DNA of 64,000 nt from Cadophora sp. MPI-SDFR-AT-0126 (taxonomy: Eukaryota > Ascomycota > Leotiomycetes > Helotiales > Ploettnerulaceae). Under the pieces are notes generated by a model, which had not been told where the DNA came from, ran no database searches, and was given only the letters and a program-made list of their open reading frames with translations. This document shows, piece after piece, positions 1-11,392 of the stretch. The translations under genes were made by a program, and so were the position numbers. Position 1 is the stretch's first letter, and each line of letters begins with the position of its first letter. The stretch is taken from NCBI GenBank assembly GCA_020747065.1, contig JAGMVK010000019.1, positions 682,001-746,000 of the forward strand. Reading direction: 5' to 3'.

Positions 1-3000
1 GATGACAAAACTGGATCTCCTGGACGTCTCTCAATTCTACATGCATTGGTCAAACTCAAGCCGCCACTTCATGAGCCAAATTTCAAAGGTGATCTGCCGA
101 TTCATTCAGCTGCGAGGGTCGGAAATAGTGAAGTTGTGTGCGAATTCATCAGCAGGAAATCTCCGATCGATATTGAAGACGCTTCAGGGTGGCGACCTAC
201 CCATTGTGCCACTGTCAAAGACTCGATTGAGACGATGCAGTTGTTGTTGGATGCCGGTGTCGACGTGGATACGAAAAGGAGGGGTATTGGTGGTAGCCCT
301 CTCAATTATGCAGCGTCTCTGAACGCGACTGGATGTACTCGGTTACTCATTCAAGCTGGAGCAGATCTCGAACAACTGAGTGCAAGTCAATATACGCTCT
401 TACTCCTTGTTTCGATAAAGTATCGTTGGAATGCTGCCGAAGCTCTCATTTGTGCTGGAGCAGACGTTAACGTGTTGGACCACAAAACGCAATGCACATC
501 TTCATGCTTGCGTCGAAGGCAGGGGCCATCGACGTCGTTGAGTTGATTGTCAAGCGTGGTACAGACTTGGATGTTGAGAATTTGGAAGGTGAAAATGCGT
601 TGTTCCTTGCTGCCAGGCACGGACACATCGAAATTGTTGATGTTCTCTTGAAGTCTAACGCGAAGCCTGACGCCGATCGAAAGGGCCACGATGGCACTCC
701 ACTACATTGGGCTATTGATGAGGGATATGTCGACATTGCACGTCTGCTGTTGGACTACAATGCCGAGCTAGAAACAATGAATATTGTATTCCAGACGCCT
801 TTACTTGTTGCTACGTTTGAAGGGCAATGGGACTTGGCGAAACTACTTGTTTTTAAAGGCGCAAACGTCAATGTGAAGGATAACGAAATAGAAGTCACGC
901 CACTTCATATGGCTTCCTTGCATGGTCGATCTGATCTGGTGGAAATTCTGCTGGATAAGGGTGCTGAAGTCAACGCGAGAACGACAGATGGCCAGACAGC
1001 ACTTTTAGATGCTAGGGAGAGAAGAGTTGCTCACCAAATAATGAAATCTGCCGATGTCAAAATCTTGAAGTTCTTTCTACCGTACGCCATCGATTGGAAA
1101 CGTTCGGAAGGGGCACAATTTTTTGATTTCGAAGAGAAAATTATTGCCTGTGATATTTTACCACTCCATGTCGCTGCCAAATACGACTTCCAGCATGCTA
1201 TCAATCTGCTTCATGAGAAAGGATTGGTTGATGGTATCGATTGTGTATGGGGAGGAAACCTCACGCCACTTCACTTCGCGGCGCACTCAGGCAATTTGGC
1301 TGCGATTGAGGCTCTTTTGGCCAAAGGTGCCAACATCCACGCAGTGACGGCGAAGGAGGGCCAGACCCCGCTACATATGGCTGTCCGTCAAGATAATCTC
1401 GAGTGTGTCTCCGCACTACTCGAGAGAGAGGCTGAACCAGACCAGCCTGATAAGCATGGCAGAGCGGCAACAGGACTCTGCTCAGACCAGATGGTTCGAC
1501 ATGTAATACAGCAAGCTTCGAGAGAACGAGGTATGAAACTCTAGGGGCGCGAGATCTCTGCTAACTGAATATCGTCAGGCGCGACTGGTCGACGCAAGTC
1601 CCGCATGATTGTAGAGGGAGACAGCAACATGCCCGATGTGGTAGTTGACCCTAGGGTTCCAAAGTTGATCAAAGCTTGTGCAGATGGAGACCTACCTTTA
1701 TGTCGTCAGCTAATATCCATGGGAGTCGATTGCAATGCAACCATGTTGGAAAAATCTTCCCCACCATTGCTCGTTGCAATAAGCCAGAGGAAAAACTACA
1801 ATCAACAGCTAGTACACTATCTCATTGACAATGGAGCCAATATCGATGACCGTGCTGGCTCAGACCTTGATAAAGCTGAATATCAATCAGTTCACTATGC
1901 AATATGGAGAAACTCTATAGATACTGTTCGTAAGCTTTTGGATAGAGGTGCAAATATGTCCGACTTTGGCTTGGAGCCAATCCATATTGCATCTTGCTGA
2001 GGAAGGCTTAAAACCCTATCGCTGCTACTGGATCCTGAACGCACCCGGTCTAGCTGCGGCTCACTCGAACGCATGCTCGATGTCCAAGTCAGACAAGACC
2101 CGTCCTTTCCCAAGATGTGCATAGCACCAGGCCCAACCTATGCAACAGGTTATCTTTCTACCGGTACAGCGCTCCATCTTGCTGCGTGGTTTGGTAACGA
2201 TGATGTAGCTCGAAAATTGCTGGATTCTGGTGCAAATGTTGACATTGTCGATAGCAACGGCAGAACGCCATTGCATCAAGCTGTGTATCAGCACAAATTG
2301 AGTACGGTTAGACTTCTCCTAGACTCTGGTGCCGATCTGAGCGCGCGCGATCAGATTGGTCGCTCTCCGTTTCTCCTCTCTATTGATGAAGATGCGGACG
2401 TAATGGAGGAGATAATTGCCCGCTCGCCTGATTTAATGGTCGTTGATATCTACGGAAGGAATGCCACCTACTACGCAGCAGACCTCATCCCCGACGAAAA
2501 AATATCGTGGTATTTCGACGGCTTCTAGAGCACAAAGTACGATTTGATCTGCGCGATTTATATGGCGACTGTCTGCTACATTACTGCCTGCGCTACGAGC
2601 ACTTTCTTGACCTCAACTTGATTGAATTTCTCATCGACCACAGCGAACTTATTGGCGGCAATGACTCTCCAAACGGCAACATAGTCAATATGGTGACTAA
2701 CTATTACCTATCTCCTGTAGCTTTCCTCAGGAGGCTTTTCAAACGTCTTATGGAACTATTGTCGCCTGAGGAATTCCAATCCTAAATCAACAACCAGTGT
2801 GAAGTTTATGGCACACCACTATATTGGACTATTTACCGCGGAGATGTTGCAGCAATGGAGTTGCTGGTAGAAGCGGGCGCGGACATCTTTCATATCGGGG
2901 GCCCACTTGGCAACGGTCTCAACGCACCTTGTGCCATGGGCCGAGTCGATGCAATCAAATGGCTGCTTCAACAAGGAGTAACACCAGTTAGAGATGATGC

Positions 3001-3685
3001 TTTTAAGCTGGCTTCAAAGTACCACCGTGCAACTGCACTTTTGACTAGGTATGTAGAGATGGGCCTGGCTGGACTTGTCAACGAGCCTCACATCAATTCG
3101 AACCCGAAAACATCTCAACCTCAGACCAGGCAGGACAGTACTCCTCGAGCCACTGACGTCGATTCTAAGGCAGGCACCCCAAACAATATTTACCAACCTC
3201 AATCTTCCCAAGAGATACAGATCTCTTCTCGTCCTATCACCCCTGAGTCGATCGAAATTGCTAGTGGTGACATGCGAGCTCGAGTGGACAGATCCTGCGC
3301 AACAACTCTTCAAATCGAGCCCCTGACTGCACCACCTGATCAAAAGATAAGTTTCGATGAAACTATCGATCAGAGCTTAAACACAGAACAGGCTGAATTA
3401 GTGCTCAAGCGCAGCATCTCACCCACGACCGTCGATCAAGACTATCCGACGGATGATCACAAGAGTTTGGAAACTATGCAAAATCTAACATCGGAAGATA
3501 CCTTTGACTCTTTGCCAGTTCTACAACATGTGACCCCTCCTAACTCAAGATCAGAGTCGACACGTGAGAACAATTCCGAGTCTTCGTCCAGGTGTCAGGA
3601 CATCATACCAGAAGATAGAAGTATCTGGTTGGAGCTTATATGGCACATCAGGCACAACACGTTGGCCGCAGAAATGCCGGTTTGA
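1..3685 (+). pseudogene. Ankyrin-repeat protein gene, 5'-truncated and disabled
   Basis: A nearly continuous series of ankyrin repeats (TPLHxA...LLLxxGA pattern) is open from base 1, so the start lies outside the window. One 48-bp intron is well supported at 1531-1578 (donor GTATGA, branch CTAACT at 1561, acceptor TCAG) and joins the frame that begins at 492 to the next ORF in phase. The coding frame is broken four times: a frameshift at about 493-494, where the repeat moves from frame 1 to frame 3; an in-frame TGA at 1998-2000 inside a repeat; a frameshift between about 2497 and 2520, next to an A6 run; and an in-frame TAA at 2783-2785. Repeat homology continues across each break. The last 200 or so residues (from about 3060) are a Ser/Thr/Pro-rich, low-complexity tail ending with TGA at 3683-3685. 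Such proteins act as interaction scaffolds, often in fungal NLR-like genes; no partner domain is visible here. Four lesions argue for a pseudogene, though sequencing error at single sites cannot be excluded. Confidence 0.8.
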
Positions 3686-6600
3686 CAGTGCTTGAATATA
3701 TACCTTTTTCTTATACCTTTTTCTTTGGTTTTAGGTAGAAGGCTTCGAGATCGAAACAGATGGGGGTATTTTGCCTGGTGGGTGTACTTTTCAGTGTTCG
3801 ATTATTGCGTCGATATGTGTCATTTCGTCTCCAATGGAACATTCATATGCTTGTACTATTTCTTTCGGGGTTCATTGTATGTTACGTACATGTCAATCTG
3901 CTTTTGCTGAATTGTCGCAAGAATTGCTGTATGTAAGGAATGTTTTTTCGTGGCCAAACCAAAAAAAGAAAAAAAAACTAGCGAGTGTCATCCAGCTCCC
4001 TCATCCCCCGAAGCACTTTGCCGTATAATTCCAGGCACATTCTCTGCCATTGACAAGAAAATATAACGAATGTATGAAGAAGCGAAAAATAAAGAGCGAG
4101 TGTCCAAGTATTAAAACACCACCACCCCATCCGAAACCAATATCCTCCGCACTCCTGGCATCACCACCCCTCCCACCAATCTTCACCAAGATCCACCGTC
4201 AAAAAAGGCTCAAAGACATAATTTTCCACAACCGCAACCTCCGTCTTGTACCTCGCTTCGGAAACTTGTTTGAGGAGTAGGAGACGGAGACATCTCGTAT
4301 TGCGAGATACATTCACACGCTGCATGGTGACGGCGACGGAGGAAAGATTGATTGGGTTACAGCTCGAACTTTCCGTTTTGTTTGATTAGCGATGTCTGAT
4401 AGTGAATTGTGAGTTCCAAACCCACCAATGTACTGCGCCCACAGTTGTGGTGGTCTCTGTAGCGAGTATCAAGACCACGAGTCTCCCTCCAAACAATGCG
4501 GCGACGTTCAGGTACTTATCAAGTCCGTCATCCCCACCCAACCCTTAGAAGTGGCGAAGCAACACTCTATCGCAAATGCTGCATACAGGCTTTCCTTATA
4601 TCTAAATCAAGTCATGTCTCATATAGAAAAATCTCGCGTCTTCCCAATGGCTGTGGCGAGTACCGGTAGAACTGTGTGACTCGATCGAGGGGGTCGGTCA
4701 TGAAACATGCCGTGGATAAAGAGAATTACTATCCCAGAGATATTGTGCTTCGTGAGAAATTCGTGAGAAAGAAAATGATACACAAGTATGCCGGCATTCT
4801 CGCTTAATATGGGACGATGGACGTATGAAATGAACACATTAGCCGAGCCGCGATGTTTTGGTTGACCCCTTGGTCTTCGAACCGTTTGCGAAGGGCGTAT
4901 ATCTTCAGGGGAAACGACAATAATCAAAAGAAATAGGAAAGTCCTCACTCTAAAGAAGTGCAAGAATGATAGGCCCATCAGAAATATCTCGTAACTCCCA
5001 AGGTCAATGGGCTAGAGGAGACCGGACTTCGGAGTTCCCCTGTTGTTCGGACGACGTTTCCTATCAATCAAATCCGAGTCCTTTGCCAGAATCCAATTCC
5101 CAGCTTTTGACGGCCCAATCCCCAAGACCTCTTTACCCAACTTGATAATCAAGAAGTACCAGTAATGTACCTCCCAAAATCCATCACCGCAGAATACTTC
5201 CATTCACACACATCACGTGCCGACTGTGTAGCTCGTGAAGACTATTAGATGAATGGAAGAGACAGAAGATAGCACACAGCTTCTTGTTGTCATAGGTTTT
5301 CTCTCGGATCATCCGGACCTCATACACGGATTGCTCAGCTTCCGATGTGCCGCCAAACTTGAAGCTCCATTGACTGGTCAACCTCGAGCGAAACGAATCG
5401 ATTTTACAGTGTTTCCAAGATGTTCTCACAAGAGACTGCTTCAGAACGGTCGATCCCGGTGGAGACGGTAAAGTAGGGTTGGAGAATAGATAGTATTTTC
5501 TTGGTTCCTGACATTTGACGCGTTGTAAGGAACATAGGCAGCGAAGACAATGATAGTGCTCTTTTGGACTGCTTACGAGCCTTGCCCTTCAGTCGAGATG
5601 CTTTGGGTTGGTCTGGAGTCCCCTCATTGGTTGGGATTGACGGCCTAGATCGGATTCGATTTGAAGCCTAACAAGGCTCAGACAATCAAAGAGAGGTGAG
5701 ATGTTCGTACTTTGCAGGTTTGGATTCATATTTTGTTCCCTCATGCGCTTCGTGATCAAATTGCAGATGTATTGCACAGAAGCTCAGTCGAATGTTCTGA
5801 AGAGCTGATACTTCGAGAGAACAGACTATAGTTCATTTCGAAGATCGACGCAGATTGAGTTTGAAAACTCTAATTCTTATTATGACATTCTGTCTTATGA
5901 TGCGTTGCTGCCTTTGTCGCTTGAGCAACGCGTTACAGTAAGCTTGAATTCCTCGCCACGATAAGATAAGACAAGCGAGTGCCCTCCCGCCTTCAAATTC
6001 CTCCCCTCTTCCTCACCAAAACATCAATTCCTCACATTCATAACAATTCTCCCAAAACTCACCAGCGACATTTTCAAAGCACAAGTACCATCAATCAGAG
6101 TTGAAATTGCCGAACTCAAAGTTTCTCGGGACTCGGTCCCTCAGTCGATCATACTTTACCCCGCCTCCTCGGAGGATCTGCATTCAGTAATGCTTCTTCC
6201 TGGTATCCTAGCTAAGAGGGGAGGTTTTCCTGCATGAACGGCAGTATTGAGTTCTCCATTCTCAAAGTCTATTAGAGTCCTACACTGCATCGTCAGCAAC
6301 GTCACACAACTGTGTCCAGCCAATAGTCAGTCACCTACAGTATGCAATCCTGCTTTTTCGGTCGGAATATCGAGTAGAAGTTGTTGTCGCATGGATTCGA
6401 CGATTTCGAAGGATCAATTTACGGGCTGAGGTGAGGTCATGTTGGACCTGCGAGCGGCTCACCTGATCTTATCTGCATACACGAGAAAGAATCTCGTTAC
6501 AGGACCGAGCAGCTCGTACCTGACTGGGCTAAGAGGGAGAAAGGTGCGGTCAAGGTTTTTAGGCCTCGGCTTTGACCTAGTTCATGTGTCACGAAGCTTG

Positions 6601-7607
6601 GAAACCCTATGACGACGCTGTCCCTCGCATCGCGATGCATCAACAACGAGTTAACAGCGAAAGTTTGCGAAGTTTTGCCATGGTGCTTATGTTGACTTTA
6701 TCGCAAGTGCACATCCACTCCACCCTTCGAAGGTGCCCCTTTCATGAAGCGATTTGTTTCACACTGCCAGAACGGGCAAATGGATGCCCAGCCTTAGGCG
6801 AGCCAGCAAAGTCTTCACACTGAAAAGGAGGCGTCGAAGTGGAAATAGGATTAGCGCCTACAAACACAACCCCTCTCTTTTTCTCTCTAAGCAATTAGCA
6901 GAATCGTATTGGATGATTTGGATGTCCATCGCAACTTCTCCAGCCCCGCTGCAGTTCCGCATTGCCGTCGTACAGGGACGACAGGGTCATCAGGGTCAGC
7001 AGGGTCAACAGCACACCGAGTCAACAGAACAGCAGCAGGATGTCTAAATATGGACATGCTAAGCAGGACGACTAGGTTGTTGCTGCAGGGCCTAAGCATC
7101 CGTACTGTCATGATCAGCACGAGGAACGGCCCCAGTACGAGAAACGGGGACGCCCTTATTGCCTAGCACGTAGGCAAAGTTCGTATTTAAAATGCGCCGT
7201 GGCTGAGCGGGCGAATGAGGATTCGGTATGGCCGCCAGCGCCGGCCCAAAACCCCTGAAATGGGAGATTTGATCCCCACCGAAAACAGAAGGGCCAACTT
7301 CCCCAAGTGGTGAGATCGGACGGCATGGCCTGTCAGCGTTGACTGCGGCGTCTCTTTAACGTTGCTTTGCTTTTCGCTGAAGGCCCTTTAAGGCTGGCTG
7401 GCGGGTCTGCTCTGCTGTTGGCCTGTTGCTCGACTCGAATCCCAGCAGCTGCACCTGCACCTGCACCTGCACCTAGCACCAGCCCAGCACCTTCAAATAC
7501 AAAGCCAGCCCCCGGCTTTCTGTAAGGGAGATTCTGGAGCAGGTTTCTTGCATCTTGCATCCTCTCACACACTCGCTCAAAAGCTTCCTTTTATCTATCT
7601 CTCTATC
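3686..7607. other. Gene-poor stretch, no supported gene
   Basis: About 3.9 kb of mixed composition in which every ORF is short, frame-scattered and without a recognisable domain. An A-rich tract lies at 3961-3977. Around 7193-7290 a sequence resembles a tRNA A-box and B-box but does not fold as a tRNA (see rejected items). The last few hundred bases are probably the promoter and leader of the tyrosinase gene. Confidence 0.5.
7451..7474. repeat. Hexanucleotide tandem repeat (GCACCT)x4
   Basis: Four perfect copies of GCACCT lie about 170 bp upstream of the tyrosinase start, in non-coding sequence. This is a simple repeat with no evident function. Confidence 0.9.
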
Positions 7608-7630
7608 TACCTATTTAATATATAATTCCT
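7585..7630 (+). promoter_or_regulatory. Pyrimidine-rich leader with TATA-like element before tyrosinase
   Basis: A CT-rich run (CTATC/CTCTATC repeats) passes into an AT-rich TATTTAATATATAAT element at about 7612-7626, just before the ATG at 7644. CT-rich tracts are common at fungal transcription starts. The AT element sits so close to the ATG that it may be 5' UTR rather than a working TATA box. Confidence 0.3.
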
Positions 7631-7643
7631 CCTCTCGCCCATT

Positions 7644-8809
7644 ATGCGTTCCGGTCTTCTTTTGCTGGTCGCCTCGGCGGCCTCGCTCGTCACGGGCTCG
7701 GTTCTCCAAAATAGAGATGCCCCTGCCCTACCAGCTGGAGCCTTCCCAACCCCGACGATGCTGTCCTTTGAGGACGCGAAGGCAGGAAAGGATTTGGAGG
7801 GAAAGAATTTGAACGTCACCCGTGTGTCGATGGCCGATTTGCTTTCCCAAGGAGCAGCAATTCCACAGAGTGCTTCAGCAGCATCATGTAGTGCCGCTCC
7901 AGGCATGCGATTCGAATGGCGCCAATACTCCCAGTCAGACCGTCTCGCTCTGGTCCAATCTATCAGATGCCTGATGAACAAGCCTCCGTCTGGAAACTTC
8001 CCCCCAGCTGCCAACCGCTACGAGGATTTTGTCCGCCTACATCAGATGTGGACGCCCAACATCCACGGTAACGCCAAGTTCCTCATCTGGCACAGATACT
8101 TCGTCTGGACATTCGAGCAAGTGCTGCGCGCCGAATGTGGCTTCAACCGCGCATTCCCATGGTGGGACGAGACAAAGGACGCCGGAAACTTCGCCAAGCT
8201 CGACATGTTCTCGCAGCCATACTTCGGGAACCTGCTGCCGGCGCAGAGCAACGGTCAGGGATGGTGTATCAACAGCGGCGCCTTTGGAGGAATCACCCTG
8301 CACATCGGCCCGGGAACGAGCAACCAGAACCACTGCATGACCCGCGCTGTCAACGAGCAGTTGACGGCGCAGTGCAACCAAGGCTACGTTGACTTGTGCA
8401 AGTCGCGTGGCACTTTCGCCGAATTCGCAAGTTGTCTCGAGGGAGGGTAAGCATTTCACTCTAGGAATCCATTCTGAAAGAAGTAGAAAACTAACGCGAA
8501 TACAGACCCCACGCTTACGGCCACAACGGTATTGGAGGCGTCATGTCCGATGTCTACTCCAGCCCCAGCGACCCATCCTTCTGGATGCACCACCTCTTCA
8601 TCGACCACACCTACCGCGTCTGGCAAGGCGGCGACTCCGCGCGCCTCCAAACCCTCAACGGCAACGACGCCCAAGGAAAGCCCCTCACCCTCGACACCAC
8701 CGTCTCCATGAACGGCATCCGTCCCGATGTCAAGGTCCGGGACATTATCAACACGCTAGGAGGAACTGTCATCGCTGGTGTACCCTTCTGCTACAAGTAC
8801 AACTACTAG
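7644..8809 (+). CDS. Secreted tyrosinase / catechol oxidase (type-3 copper protein)
   Basis: The gene has two exons (7644-8446 and 8506-8809) around a 59-bp intron (GTAAGC, branch CTAAC at 8491, acceptor ACAG) and encodes 368 aa. Residues 1-19 look like a signal peptide, which suggests secretion. The CuA site has His133, His141 and His150 (NIHGNAKFLIWHRYF). The CuB site begins at the exon junction with PHAYGHN (His270, His274) and ends with FWMHHLFIDH (third ligand probably His297). This is the ligand set of enzymes that oxidise phenols or catechols to quinones, as in melanin synthesis or phenolic breakdown. The protein lacks the long C-terminal shielding domain of classical intracellular tyrosinases, so it fits the short secreted class. 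The residue after the second CuB histidine is Asn275, a position often discussed for monophenolase activity. The gene stands alone with no pathway partners nearby. The family is firm; the substrate is unknown. Confidence 0.95.
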
Positions 8810-10322
8810 GTCGGTCTTTATCACCTAGGAAGGAGAGTTCGTACGTTTTTCAGCAGTAGACAGAAGGAGGAATTTTTGCTATTTAGCGGTCGGATATTTA
8901 TATATAATACATGAAAACAAACATTTCCACCGCATTTCCATCTCTTGACTTCTTCACTTTCCCATCAGCATCCTCTCCCTTCTCCCTCTGAAGGGTGCGC
9001 TTCTTCTGTATACGCCCAAGCCGAAGTTCGCACTTTACGTACGTTCTGTATATGTGACAAGCACAGCCTCAACTTCAATTTATCATCCACCCAATCCATC
9101 AACTCCAAACTCCTTACCCTTTTCTCAACCCACCTCACTCCACCAGTTCATCCAGCACCCATGACTGCCCAGTCTCAATCATCTCGTTTCCCGGCAAATA
9201 AATAATTACCCCTGCACCGAAATGTTTCAGAAATCCCCATCCGTCCACAAGATGTGTCGGCACCAAGAACCTCGCTTTTTGGTGGTGTGTCCATCTCGAA
9301 AATACGAACGAACGAACGCACGTAAGAAGCAGCAAGTTTTCCAATTGATTTTAAAGGCAAGGATGGAAGAAAGAAAGCAAGGAGGTTGTACTCTACCCAC
9401 TAATGCTCATCTTCATCTTTCGTAAGCTGCAGTATTGCATTGCATAGGGTGGGTGAGACACATTCAGCCAATTAATTGGTTACCTGTAATCATCCGCACC
9501 CCTTTTTCGGCAGTAAAAAGCTTGTTTCTTCTCCCCTTGCCTCCCCTTGCCTCCCCTTGCCTCCCCTTGCCTCCCACCTCCCTCCTGTCTTCCCCACCAC
9601 ACCGCACCATATAAATCCTCTCCCTCTGCTTTCGTTCCCGGATAGGCTATTTAATGGTGTTTTTTTTTTGGCTGCATTATATGTAAGTTGGTGGGACGAG
9701 ATCAGTTCCTGTTGGTTAAGTTTTACCTCCGCAGTCAGGAGGACAATGAGATAAGCTTTCATGGCTCAGATCAGACTAGATTTAGCTTAGTTGAGTTAAG
9801 TTCAGATCAGATCCGATTAGATTCGAGAGTTCGAATGTACTGTAGAGTTTGCATATAGAGTTTATGTCTGCCTTCGTAAGGTTTGTACCCTGAAAGTTTC
9901 GGGAGTCAATTTACACAGATGGAAGAGGCGAGCTCTAAATCGGTGACCTGACTTGAATATTGTGATTCTGATTTTTGTTTTGACTTTGGGTTTAGGTGCA
10001 CTGTTCGCGACGCGGTTGATAGGTTGGGTAGGATGGATGGATTCGGAGGTAGGAGTAGTGGTTAAGGCGGTACAAAGCATGGTGTTGTATGACGTTAGGA
10101 TAGAGTTGGAAACTTTCTTCGACGACAGCAGGGGCGAAACCTTTTTTGTATACTCGACTGAGAATATTTGAGAAAATTTTAGCTCAGGGAGATTCACGAC
10201 AGGAAAAATTATAATACGTCTTTCAGAAATTATCTTGAGCTCTTCTAAACAAGCCGACCAATCCCCATGTACCAAGTGTCTGATGTACATCCCACCCATC
10301 CCCATTCCTCCGATTCTAAAAT
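8810..10322. other. Intergenic region between tyrosinase and aldolase
   Basis: No convincing gene. It contains the 3' flank of the tyrosinase gene, a 10-bp tandem repeat at 9531-9570, and AT-rich sequence with degenerate GATYAGA-like words at about 9765-9830. A 147-codon reverse ORF at 9862-10305 has no recognisable features and is treated as chance. Confidence 0.5.
9531..9570. repeat. 10-bp tandem repeat (CTCCCCTTGC)x4
   Basis: Four perfect consecutive copies of CTCCCCTTGC are followed by a partial fifth (CTCCC), in non-coding sequence downstream of the tyrosinase gene. It is a minisatellite-like tract, likely variable between strains. Confidence 0.95.
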
Positions 10323-11392
10323 CTACAGCTGTTTATAAATACCCTTGTGATTTTTCTTCTGAAAATTCTCCCTGGAATACCCCAACTCCGACAACCCCGT
10401 CCCCACAATAGCATGCACATCAGCCGCAACAACAACAAAGCTCTTCCCCCTCCCCATCATCTGCTTCATCTCGGGCGGACCCATCGCCAACCCACTAGCC
10501 GGCATATTATGCTTCGCAAGCGTACTTTCATACAAGGCCACAGCCTCCAACCATTCCGGTTCCGTTCCACCAAGTCCACCGCCACTAAATCCCATACTGA
10601 TCCTCGCATCAAGAGAGCCGAGCCAGACGGATGAGATCTGGTCGCCACATTCGGTGAGGATGGCGTCGAGGTTTTGGATTCCTTTGAAGGACTCGATTTG
10701 GATCACGATGGCGGCTTGCTTGTTGACGTTCTCGTGGAAGGTGAGGGATGCGTCGAGTGGCGTGTCAGAGATGCCGGCAAGGTATCGTGCTGGTGGTGCG
10801 GAGCGTGTGCCGTTTCTGATGGCACCGTACCGAGCGGCGGAGACGACGTGTCGTGCTTGCTCGACGGTTTCGACCTGAGGGACCACGATGCTTGCTCCGG
10901 CGTCGAGGGCGAAGCCGATGTTTTCGTGACCATGGCCAGGAACTCTGCCGTGTGTTAGAAATGTTGTGACCAAATGATGACTCCGGGACCCTACCGTACG
11001 AAAGCCATAGTCTTGCCCTCGCTAACGAATTGGACATCGTGGACCATCTGCATGTTTATTAGCACTGCTCGCTGACGTGCCCTAGATAATGGGAAGTATA
11101 CCTGTGTCATCGTCTCAACATTGGTAGAAGCATGCTCCCAATCTATCCAGACAATGTCATACCCCAACTGTGCGACAACCTTTGCAACCGGGGGACAGGA
11201 GAGACCACAGAAGAAGCCGATGAGGGGTGGAATTCGTCCATCATGTGCATCTCGGAGAGCTTCTTGAGCTCTGTGTGGTTGAAGAAGAGAAGGCGCTCTG
11301 TATGCAGCCATTCCCAATTTTGCAACTTGCTCGGGGTCGACTCTTGCGAGACCAGTAGTTCCATTCCCATTTGATGACCCGTTTGTAGCCAT
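10323..11392 (-). CDS. HpcH/HpaI aldolase/citrate lyase family protein
   Basis: Three exons on the minus strand (11102-11392, 10995-11047, 10323-10944) with introns of 54 bp (11048-11101) and 50 bp (10945-10994), each in phase, give 321 aa. Family landmarks are IDWEHA (residues 83-88; the acidic residue and His match the active-site IDxEH), a VPQVET segment, an IQIES segment and a glycine-rich WLGSLDARISMGF where the family usually has a GxxD metal/substrate loop. These class II, metal-dependent enzymes cleave or form C-C bonds of 2-oxo acids, as in 2,4-dihydroxyhept-2-enedioate aldolase. The N-terminus has a roughly 50-residue extension rich in Gly, Ser and Asn beyond the bacterial domain and no clear targeting signal. 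The physiological substrate cannot be deduced, and neighbouring genes give no clue. Confidence 0.88.

Noticed and set aside
6950..7050. Collagen-like Gly-Gln repeat peptide from CAGGGTCAGCAGGG-type sequence
   Set aside because: Produced by a simple-sequence tract in a short ORF with no gene structure around it.
7193..7290. tRNA-like A-box (TGGCTGAGCGG at 7200) and B-box-like word (AGATTTGATCC at 7265)
   Set aside because: The acceptor-stem halves do not pair, the T-arm lacks the TTCGA core and no anticodon arm is evident. At most a decayed class II tRNA relic.
9862..10305. 147-codon reverse ORF
   Set aside because: No domain or signal peptide, a composition unlike neighbouring genes, and a location in an otherwise non-coding spacer.
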